From assembly GCF_016086655.4 (NCBI RefSeq), contig NC_052135.2, positions 11,932,363 through 11,996,362 on the forward strand: DNA of 64,000 nt. Direction: 5' to 3'. This DNA is from Lepeophtheirus salmonis (Eukaryota; Arthropoda; Copepoda; Siphonostomatoida; Caligidae). The translations under genes were made by a program, and so were the position numbers. Below, piece by piece: positions 56,668 to 64,000 of this stretch (positions within the stretch are counted from its first letter, which is position 1; each line of letters opens with the position of its first letter). The notes beneath the pieces are model-generated. The model worked only from the letters and a program-made list of their open reading frames with translations. It had not been told where the DNA came from and made no database searches.

Positions 56668-57267
56668 ATCTCAAAACTACGATGTGGAAGCCCACAACTA
56701 CGTGAACGATCCTGACAGACTCTCGAATTTGGATGGACAAAAGACTACATTTTCTCTGCGGAGAGATTCCCTAAGTTTGAGCAATGTGCTATCTACTTTA
56801 TTACGGAAGCAGTCGGCTAAAGGTTGTTCTTTAAGAGGCGGCAGCTGTAGCAAAGGAGGAGATCATCAATTACTCTCCGAGGAGCAGGGATCCTCCTGTT
56901 CTTCTTCCTATGTTGGGAAAAAGTCCGAGAGGAGTAAAAGCTTCAATATAAAATGTGATAGTAAGACGTCCCCTTATTTTGAAATTGAATTAATGGAGGA
57001 TAAACGTCGAAGAAAGTCGTTGGATGGATATAATCGTCGATTATCCATATCGGAATATGCTAAAATGTTTCCTGAATTACTCTCTGAGTCTTCAGAGTCT
57101 ATTTCTGAAACGCCCAAAAAGTTGATCAAGACACATTCAATGAATGGAGGATCCTGTTTTTATTCAGAGTCCTGTGGTGGATCCACTATTAGTTATAGAA
57201 ATAGGAAAAAGGTGCAACGAAGCATTTCCTCTGTCTCTGAGCTCATTGCTCCTCTTATGCCCAAAAG
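56668..57267 (+). CDS. Exon of an unrecognised Ser-rich protein gene
   Basis: A 600-base exon between acceptor ATTATTATCATTTCAG and donor AAAAG/GTAATT. The translation, starting R-SQNYDVEAHNYVNDPD, contains RRDSLSLSNVLSTLLRKQS, an acidic/Ser block, KKSERSKSFNIK, then ELMEDKRRRKSLDG, YNRRLSISEYAKMFPELLSE and KKVQRSISSVSELIAPLMPK. No globular domain is evident. Several Arg-x-x-Ser sites (RRKSL, RRLSI, VQRSIS, LRRDS) suggest phosphorylation by basophilic kinases and perhaps 14-3-3 binding; that is inference. It starts at the third base of a codon. A local ATG at 56582 could instead begin the protein without the acceptor, but its context is poor. The exon ends in phase 2, matching the next exon (AG+T gives Ser). 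I do not know the family. Confidence 0.75.
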
Positions 57268-57422
57268 GTAATTATATATCATTTAGGTAATATATTTAGG
57301 ACGTAGTTATGTAAAATGCCAATTTTTCCTTTGACCTGCTTTGATACAATCCAAATATATTCATATAGTTATTTCCAAGGTTGTGCCCGTATCGTTCCAG
57401 CAGTTCTTGAATCGGAAAAGGC

Positions 57423-57545
57423 TATCAAACAACCTTTCATCCAAAATATAGCAGAAAAATTGCCCCAAATTATCCTTGTAATTAGCCAAATAAGTCAACC
57501 ATACCAACTACTATTTGTCTCTTAAGTACTAATAGACTATTATTG
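57423..57545 (+). repeat. Dispersed repeat family E, partial copy E6
   Basis: CAAACAACCTTTCATCCAAA, TTAGCCAAATAAGTCAACCA, TACCAACTACTATTTGTCTC, TTAAGTACTAATAGACTATT. Same 3' subtype as E5. Confidence 0.6.
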
Positions 57546-57835
57546 CAAGTGTTTCCCAAACTTTACTATGACCAGCCCCCCCCCCCCTCTAGATGAGGCT
57601 CCTTTTATACAAAACATGTGTAGACTGAAATCAATCCTCAATTCTCCATCTTCCTTCATCCCCCCCCCTAAGGCCTCACGTCACGGTGCCCACTTTAATC
57701 ACCATTGTCTTAGTTTTCGGGTCCCCTGCTAGAACTTGAGGGACTCCACACACTGTGTATAAGGATGCTGAGGCCCTGATTGTATCTAATATCATTTCTT
57801 GGGCTAGAATTTTCTAGCGACGCCCCGCCCCTTGT
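57545..57835 (+). repeat. Repeat family F, copy F1
   Basis: CAAGTGTTTCCCAAACTTTA start, then CCCCCCTCTAGATGAGGCTC, ACATGTGTAGACTGAAATCA, AATTCTCCATCTTCC, ACCATTGTCTTAG, then TTTCGGGTCCCCTGCTAGAA and TTGTATCTAATATCATTTC. Collinear with F2 but lacks its internal duplication. Confidence 0.7.
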
Positions 57836-58860
57836 TTTAATTGGTTGTTACCAAACTGAGCCTGAAAAAAAATACCAGAACGTAGACCAATAAAGCTTAA
57901 CTGAGATCGTATCCGTTGAACTGAAATAACTGGATACCGAGACAGATAGAACCACTGAACCGGGCAGAACCTTTATTATTTAAAAAATAATAATTTTGGA
58001 TACATTTTTATTTTGTATATTATATAACTTATAATATTAGATTCCAATCATAATGGATCTCGAATGATAATTAATATAGTAAGTATCTCAAAAACATAAC
58101 TTGGATAAGTTTTACTTCTACTACACATAAAGATTGAAACATGATCATGAGTAAATAAATCATCTGAATTCGAATTTGAGATTCATATACTTACATACAT
58201 AAATTTACCTATGCCTTGATGAAGGTCTTTTATATTTTAAAGGAACAAAAACAAAATTAGTACATATGTACATAAACCTATAACTACATACAAAATTGTG
58301 CACATAATTATGCAAAAATGAAATTCATAATTCATATTATGGAGGATTGGGATGGAGCGCAAAATGAGGGCCTGAACACCAAAAAAAAAATTAAAGGGCG
58401 TTTATTTTCCAAATATTTATTTTAATGTTGGACTAAAGATAAACCAAGGTGGCGAAACGATGTGTTTGACAAAGTTTTGCCATTATCGGTCAAGCGGTTC
58501 AAGAACCGCTTAAACAGGAACCAACAAAGTCGAACTGAGACCGTAATAAATTGATTATCAGTCTTCATTCTTGTGCTTTTTTTCCTAAATAGAAATTATA
58601 AATAAAACGCAATATACATATATTATTAAAAAATAATTAGCTTTAATCAACAAGGCAATTTTCTGAGGGTTTTTTTTTGTGCAATGGAAGAGTTTTTCAA
58701 TGATTTTTTACAGTTTTATCTGAGTTTCAAATAGCTAAGGGCTTCTTATGGATCTGGAAAAGTGGTTTTAGGCACCAGGCGGTGTAAATAAAAAAGGTGG
58801 CGTAGATTATGAATCCAGGTCCGCTACTAAGCATGTCGGGGCCTTATAAAATTTCATAAG

Positions 58861-59292
58861 CCAGGGGTTCCCAAACTTTAATATTCCAAGAACTCCCTAC
58901 ACTAATACATTTTTAGCTGAGACCCTCTTTATACGAAACATGTGTAATATGTATGTATAGACTGAAAGCAATACTCAATTCTCCATCTTCCTAAGACCCC
59001 CCCCCTAGACTCCCTACTTTGAAAATGCCAAGGCCTCCCTACACTAATACGCTTTTAGGTGAGGACCCTGTTATACGAAACATGTGTAATATGTTTGTGT
59101 AGACTGATGGAGAATCATCAATTCTCCATCTTCCTGTGCCCCTTTCCTACCTTTTCCTCACGGCCCCCACTTTAAAAACCATTGTCTAAAGCAATCATAG
59201 CTTTCGGGAGCCCTGCTGGAGCTTGGGGCAATACGTACTCAGCGTATAAGGTAGCTGCGGCCCTGTTTGTATCTAATATCCTTTCCTGGACC
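58861..59292 (+). repeat. Repeat family F, copy F2, with internal duplication
   Basis: CCAGGGGTTCCCAAACTTTA start and AAAAACCATTGTCTAAAG inner end, a hAT-like MITE (CAGGGGTTCCCAA/TTAAAAACCATTG). Within it CTCCCTACACTAATAC, CGAAACATGTGTAATATG and AATTCTCCATCTTCCT occur twice (from ~58903 and ~59033), a ~130-bp tandem duplication. A tail TTTCGGGAGCCCTGCTGGAG to AATATCCTTTCC follows as in F1 and F3. Confidence 0.7.
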
Positions 59293-59305
59293 CCAATTTT
59301 CTTAT

Positions 59306-59500
59306 TTCAAGTATTAATTTTTTGGAAAAAAATTCAAATATTAAATTTGTTGGAGAAATTTTAAAAAAATACATAGATATTCACAGAAAGTTTAATTTTT
59401 GGAAAAAATTTGAAAAATTAATTTAAATTTCATATATTTAATTTTCTAGAAAAACCCAAAATTTATTTAATTGGGGGGTGGCCTACAGCGGACGCCCCTG
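59306..59500 (+). mobile_element. Family A fragment A20 (right half)
   Basis: TTTCAAGTATTAATTTTTTG, ACATAGATATTCACAGAAAG, TTTTCTAGAAAAACCCAAAA, AATTGGGGGGTGGCCTACAG, CGGACGCCCCTG. The left half is absent; the fragment abuts F2. Confidence 0.75.
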
Positions 59501-59678
59501 ATAGCCGTAAACTCATTTTTGGCTCTTTTTCTTTTCGGACAAGAGTTTGTGTAATTCAATAAGGGCAAAAAGTTGGTTAGAATGTGCTGAACGCAAATTC
59601 TTCAGAAATTAAGGAGTGAATGTAAAAAGTGTTATGGAGTCCAGCCCTGACATTATTAAAATGTAATGGATTTAGTAA

Positions 59679-60104
59679 CAGGGGTGTCTGCAGAATTTTT
59701 GCTTTTTAATAGAAAATTTAATATTTGAAAAAAGAAATTCCAAAAATTTAATTTTTGAAATTTTTTCCCAAAAAATTTAAATTTTTTGAGTGAAGCTGTG
59801 TATTTTTGAAATTTTTTTGTATACCTAAAGATTTTTGAATTTTTTTTCTAAAAAAATAAATATTTGAATTCTTTTTTTCAAAAATTTTTATTTTTTGTAA
59901 ATAGTTGTGGATTTTAGAAAAAAAATTCCATAAATAAATATGTTTTAAATTTAATTTTTGAATATTTTTTTTTCAAAAACTTTATTTTTGTGTGTATTTG
60001 TTGATTTTTGAAAAATAAATAATCCAAAAAATTATTTTTGGATTATTTTTTTAATCCAAAAAACAAACCCCCTTCGCCAAAATATAATCATGTGGACGTC
60101 CCTG
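59679..60104 (-). mobile_element. Family A copy A21
   Basis: CAGGGGTGTCTGCAGAATTT, GCTTTTTAATAGAAAATTTA, A/T body with AATAGTTGTGGATTTTAG units, AAACAAACCCCCTTCGCC, TAATCATGTGGACGTCCCTG. Both termini present, but flanks AGTAA and AATAT do not match. It lacks the G+C-rich GGGGCTGTAGCCCC segment next to the left end. Confidence 0.8.
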
Positions 60105-60965
60105 AATATGCACTCTCTCGCAACCTTTCATTTATGTACCAAAAATGAAGTTTTTATTAAAAGAATGGGAATCATAATAATAATTAAGAGCCAAACCAGG
60201 AAGAAACTACATAATAATAATAATAATATGTATGTATAAGGTGAGGCATGTAACTACATAATATAGGTACACACATGTACGTACGTACCTTGTTATGTTA
60301 TGATGTTACCTTACTTTAACAAGCGAGAGTTAAACCTTCTTCGAAAAAACGGAAAAAAAAAAAAAAAAGATTCTGAGTGTATGTACCTTATTATTTCATG
60401 CACGCCAATAATAACAAAAAATAAAACCAAGGCACTTAGGAAAATGGGCGAAATTTTCAGTTTTATTTGTGTGTAAGTGCAAGATTGTGTTGTGCCTCCT
60501 CCGTTGCTTGGTTGCATTATCAAAATGTGCGGTAGTGTGTTTTGAATCCTTTATATCAATATTTCATTATTTGTTTTCCTTTGGTGAGTTGATCAAATCC
60601 TGCCAATGAATTATCTACTTTTTATATAAATCTGCATATATACATGCATAAAAAGTATTCATAAGTAAAAGTTGGCAAAATAATAAAAGTATAATATAAA
60701 TAGATAGATATTATATATGTTATCTAACTTTCCCCGAGTGTAACAAAGAGAAACCAGGGTAACGAAAGAAATACCTCTTTAGCATAATCATAGCAGGGCT
60801 TGACTCGTCCATACTATTTAAAGTTGCTTCTTTCTTTTTGATGAACTCCAAAATTGGGATGTTGGAGCATTGGAGCATGTTGTATCCTCCATGCTCTACT
60901 TAGTATAGTGTGGCTTCAAACTTGGCCTTTAATAATTACATATATATATATATATTATATTTTAG

Positions 60966-61722
60966 TGATGATATAGTGTCCACACGACCCGAAGGAGGTT
61001 ATGAAGATATACCAGAGAGACAAAGGCGGCCTCATTCCTCTTGGCTTGATGAAGCCATGCCCTCTCTTTTCTCAGATAGATTATCCTCGAGCCCACTACC
61101 TAAAAAATCTCCACTTCACTCATCATCCTCAACTCTCTCTTCCTCCTTTTCCACTCACTCTCCTCCAGCATCAATCAATTCTTCAACATCATTGAAAACA
61201 ACGAATACGGAGACGCTGCCACCCTCCTGTTCTCCTGGACTATCTCGTACCCAGGAACTAGAAGACTATGCCAAACAGTACGAGAACTACTATTCTAAAA
61301 GAATTCTAAGTAATCGATCCTCTAGAGTGAATAGCATGTATGGCTCAGAAAATGGGGATTCCGTTGTTGTTGAGAGAGGGTTAAAAACCCAGCAGCAGCA
61401 GCCACAACAACACCCTCAGTACAGCTCCATGTCTCTTCCACGAAAGCTCCCCCCAGTTAAAACCCTAGTCTCTGCCTTTAATGATCAAATCAATCAGCAG
61501 CGATTAAAACAGGAATCACGAAGGGGAATATTCAAACTGAGGGAAGTGGAGAGGGAGGAGGATGAGATGAACGTAACAGGAGGAAGGGTCCTCTATGGGA
61601 CTCTACCCAAAAAGAACAAGTCAAATATGGATCTAAGGGACGAAAATCATTCTTCACATTTCTCTACTCTTAGAAAAGTTCCCCGAAAAAGTTCTAGGCG
61701 AGACTCCAATTACGTGATTGTC
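60966..61722 (+). CDS. Large exon of the Ser-rich protein gene
   Basis: 757 bases between acceptor TATATATTATATTTTAG and donor GTC/GTAAGA. Starts by completing a Ser codon, then DDIVSTRPEGGYEDIPERQR, SSWLDEAMPSLFSDRLSSSP, a long Ser/Thr/Pro stretch (STLSSSFSTHSPPAS), then TQELEDYAKQYENYYSKRIL (likely helical), SRVNSMYGSENGD, a Gln-rich run TQQQQPQQHPQ, SMSLPRKLPPVKTLVSAFND, QINQQRLKQESRRGIFKLRE and a C-terminal part with LYGTLPKKNKSN and RKVPRKSSRRDSNYVIV. Ends on a complete codon (phase 0). The proline/basic short motifs (LPRKLPPVK) could bind SH3 domains; inference only. Composition is typical of a disordered cytoskeletal or signalling scaffold. Family not recognised. Confidence 0.8.
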
Positions 61723-61788
61723 GTAAGAGCATTCAAATAAATCATGGTAGATATTTATTATGTTTATTTAATTATATGATATTTGTAG

Positions 61789-61895
61789 GAAAAAGATGAG
61801 ACACCACTAGGAGAAAAAGAAGAAGACAAATTATTGCAAAAATATCGGAAAAAGTCCTCTGAGCCCCTCTCTACAACTTCAAGCAACTCTTCTCT
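61789..61895 (+). CDS. Third exon of the Ser-rich gene
   Basis: 107 bases between TATGATATTTGTAG and GTAAGT. Phase 0 in, phase 2 out. Reads EKDETPLGEKEEDKLLQKYR, KKSSEPLSTTSSNSSL. Charged then Ser/Thr-rich, with RKKSSEP a further basophilic kinase-type site. The 66-base intron before it (61723-61788) is short, as is common in arthropods. Confidence 0.8.
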
Positions 61896-62133
61896 GTAAG
61901 TATCATTAATCAAAATAGAGGAGACTTAATAAATTCAGGGTCGTGACTAAGATTTTTTTTTCTAAGTGTTTTGAACAAAACCTTGACCATTTTTGACAGA
62001 ATAGACTACGATTAATTTATTTAAAACTATGACAAAAAAAATGTGTAAAAAATTTAGCAAAAATAATGTAATTTGATTTTTTGAAGAAATATTTTTAGGG
62101 GGGTAGTAACGGGGTTAGTAAGAACTCCGTTAT

Positions 62134-62543
62134 TAGTGTTATATCAGTCGTAGGATCTCCTTATTAGTCTTCTTTTTTTTTTTTAATCAGTCCGATTTTT
62201 TAAAGCATTCAAATGTCCTAAGGACTCTTTCGGTCCTACGGTCATAGCTATCTTTTTATTTTCTTCACTCATAGTAGGATTAAAGAATATAAAGACTAAG
62301 AAAATAATCAATGATAGCTAGAACCTATAAAAATACATTCTCGTTACATATCTCCTACAGGTATCTCGTCTCTTTGAAAGACGTTATGAATTATAATGTA
62401 ACTTCAGCGACTCAAATGACGTAGTTTGTAGTAACTACGTCATTTCAGCTGTTGTAGTTTCCACAAAAGATAAGGACCGATCCTAGAATGGACAAATTTT
62501 ATTAGGAACGAACTTCTTAGTTTTTTTAGACCGATCTAACACA
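62134..62543. mobile_element. Family G-like hAT MITE, copy G2
   Basis: TAGTGTTATATCAGTCGTAG start and TTTAGACCGATCTAACAC end, imperfect inverted repeats. Interior has GGACTCTTTCGGTCCTACGG and AAGGACCGATCCTAG, again CGGTC/GACCG words, and the palindromic AACTACGTCATTTCAG patch. No exact 8-bp duplication seen. Family A copy A22 begins four bases after its end. Confidence 0.55.
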
Positions 62544-62546
62544 ACC

Positions 62547-63064
62547 CAGGGGCGTTTGCAAGGGGAGGAAAATTAAGGAATTTTGTATTCCTACTTGAAA
62601 ATTTAATAATTGTAATTTTTTTTTTTTAAAATTTTTTTCCAAAAAATTTAATTGTCTGTAAATAGCTATAGATTTTTGAAATTTTTCTCCTGAAAATTTA
62701 ATTTCAAATTTCTTTCAAACAATTTATATTTGATTTTTTTTTTTTTCAAATTTCAAATCCAAATTTTTTCTGGATTTTTGAAATAAATTTCAAATTTTTT
62801 TGTTTTTTAAGCTTACTTTTAGAACTTTTTTATAAAAAATTAATTTTTGAGAACACCCTCGAATTATAGAATTTTTTTTCCAAAAAATTTATTTTTTGAG
62901 GATACTGTGGATTTTTGAAATTTTGTTCCAAAAAATTTACTTTTTCAATTTTTTTTTCAGAAAAATTTTTGAATTTTTATTTTTTTCCAAAAAGTTCAAA
63001 AACCAAGTTACCCCCCCCTCCCAAGAAAAAAAAATATATATATATAATCTTCCGGACGCCCCTG
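62547..63064 (-). mobile_element. Family A copy A22, complete
   Basis: CAGGGGCGTTTGCAAGGGGA, AAATTAAGGAATTTTGTATT, A/T body, AACCAAGTTACCCCCCCCTC, (TA)n, TAATCTTCCGGACGCCCCTG. Flanks CAACC and CTACC differ at one base. The GGGCTGTAGCCCC segment is missing near the left end. 518 bp, inverted. Confidence 0.88.
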
Positions 63065-63397
63065 CTACCTCTTAATTTACTTTGGTAACAAGTAGGACAG
63101 AGTTGCAGGAAGCCGTTCTCAATATTGTCAGTTATTTTACTCTTGTTGGTTCAAAATAATATGGATTTGAAACTAATGGTAATAAATAATACTAATAAAA
63201 TAAATAATAAATAATGATAATACATGGTAAAGATTCTTGAGATCATTTTTAGAATCTTGCACGCTTTTTTCTTCTTTTCCCCCGTTTCTTCTCTTCTGCT
63301 TGTATGTACCTGGAAGTTGGAATAGTTGTTACTTAGTAAACTTATTATTATTTGTATATATTCCGTGTGTTCCCTCCTTTCCACCATCTACTACTAG

Positions 63398-63469
63398 TAC
63401 TACTACGACTACGAGTCCACGACTACCCTCCAATGATGATTATGATAATGATGAGTTAAGCAGGAGCAA
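63398..63469 (+). CDS. Fourth exon of the Ser-rich gene (72 bases)
   Basis: After the acceptor CCACCATCTACTACTAG. One base completes the codon from the previous exon (CT+T, Leu), then TTTTTSPRLPSNDDYDNDEL, SRS and the first two bases of Lys before GTAAAGT. Thr run followed by an acidic cluster. Exon choice rests on phase match on both sides; the repeated ACT triplets allow alternative AG sites a few bases away. Confidence 0.6.
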
Positions 63470-63568
63470 GTAAAGTCATTTTACTTTATATTTTTTGCCT
63501 GTCATCATTCAAGGTGTTTTATTTTGTTTTGTTTTTTGTGACTTGTAACCATATTGTTGTTGGAGTAG

Positions 63569-63635
63569 GGAGACGCGACTCGACGACTTTGAACCATTTG
63601 TTCATGATAATCATTATGAGAAGAAAAATCAATGA
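63569..63635 (+). CDS. Candidate last exon of the Ser-rich gene
   Basis: Acceptor ATATTGTTGTTGGAGTAG; the first base completes Lys (AA+G), then ETRLDDFEPFVHDNHYEKKN, Q and TGA at 63633-63635. The sequence is acidic/aromatic and continues the phase exactly. The intron before it is 99 bases. The real transcript may splice onward instead of stopping here, since the window ends 365 bases later. Confidence 0.5.
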
Positions 63636-64000
63636 TCATCATGTTCTCCCATGTCCGAGTTGTATTTTTGAATCATGGAAGAGGAGGATCTGTGAGATAA
63701 TTATTTATTATTATTTATATATATTATTGTACTATATGTACAATGCATGCAGTCTTGTAGTTCTATGCCATGGTGTTCGACGTCTCCTTTGTCTACTAAA
63801 TAATAATATTATACATAGTACATGGTTGGTTGGTTGGTTGGTTGGGTCTTTCTTTCTTTACTTCAAAGGAAAAAAACTGGTTATGATATTATTCGTTGTT
63901 CTTTGATATTGAGTGATGGTTTGATTTAATGGTAGTACATATTTCTAGAGGGTCATAAGAGTGAGTGAGTGGCTGAGTGAGAGATAAAAGATTCCGTGGA
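63636..64000. other. 3' flank, (GGTT)n microsatellite
   Basis: GGTTGGTTGGTTGGTTGGTT at 63824-63843. The remainder has no recognised feature; it could be 3' untranslated sequence, but no AATAAA was noted close to the candidate stop. Confidence 0.4.

Larger units (their letters stand above)
57268..60965 (+). other. Intron of the Ser-rich gene (3.7 kb)
   Basis: Bounded by GTAATTATAT and TATATTTTAG. Filled by repeats: E6 at 57423, F1 at 57545, a family G-like piece at 57845-57965 (AACTGAGATCGTATCCGTTG, GAACCACTGAACCGGGCAGA) with another at 58485-58550, F2, A20, A21, and (ATA)n at 60207-60226. Confidence 0.6.
61896..63397 (+). other. Intron of the Ser-rich gene (1.5 kb)
   Basis: Bounded by GTAAGTATCA and a pyrimidine-rich acceptor TTCCCTCCTTTCCACCATCT before CTACTAG. 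Contains G2 (62134-62543) and A22 (62547-63064). Confidence 0.65.

Noticed and set aside
63514..63906. A 130-codon plus-strand frame
   Set aside because: Begins in a T-rich run, contains a Leu/Tyr-rich A/T-derived stretch and runs through the (GGTT)n microsatellite; it overlaps the last-exon candidate in another frame.

Overview
The window looks like a piece of an AT-rich arthropod nuclear genome. A crustacean, specifically a parasitic copepod of the sea-louse type, is my best guess. That guess is inference: it rests on an arthropod-type CLIC gene, spliced genes with long repeat-filled introns, and a very high load of Tc1/mariner, hAT and Helitron remnants. No bacterial operons, CRISPR arrays, tRNA or rRNA genes were seen.

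Genes are few. (1) An intact CLIC gene (Drosophila Clic / worm exc-4 family, 251 codons, one uninterrupted coding exon) lies at 48505-49260 on the plus strand. (2) A Ser-rich, probably disordered protein of unknown family is encoded on the plus strand by exons at 56668-57267, 60966-61722, 61789-61895, 63398-63469 and 63569-63635. All exon junctions are phase-compatible. (3) A strong first-exon candidate (ATG plus 28 further codons, then a GTAAGA donor in phase 2) lies at 11921-12006. Its phase fits the acceptor at 56668, so it may be the start of gene 2 across an intron of about 44.7 kb, or the start of another gene. (4) A dead retroposed copy of a small SWIB-domain gene lies at 9672-9925 on the minus strand.

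The rest is mostly mobile DNA. The dominant element, here called family A, is present in more than 20 copies or fragments, roughly 9-10 kb in total. It has a 16-bp terminal inverted repeat (CAGGGGCGTCCGCAGG), a long low-complexity A/T body made of degenerate ~45-50 bp units, and 5-bp target duplications (four perfect cases). Family B is a hAT-like element (TAGTGATGGGACGATT, 8-bp target duplications); three of its four copies carry a family A body at the same internal junctions, so a composite element was amplified. Two mariner derivatives (26668-27531 and 50082-50900) share one internal inversion, one premature stop and a duplicated 5' terminus, so the rearranged form was itself mobilised. There is also a Helitron-like element carrying a ~107-bp tandem array, several degraded Tc1/mariner and hAT transposases, several smaller inverted-repeat families (D, F, G), two other dispersed repeats (E, H), and a 15-bp minisatellite seen at three places.

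Layout: 1-11.3 kb repeats; 11.3-12 kb promoter-like region and candidate exon; 12-47 kb transposon remnants; 47.4-49.5 kb Clic; 49.5-56.6 kb repeats; 56.6-63.6 kb exons of the Ser-rich gene with repeats in its introns. Family letters A-H and labels M1-M4 are local names used only here.
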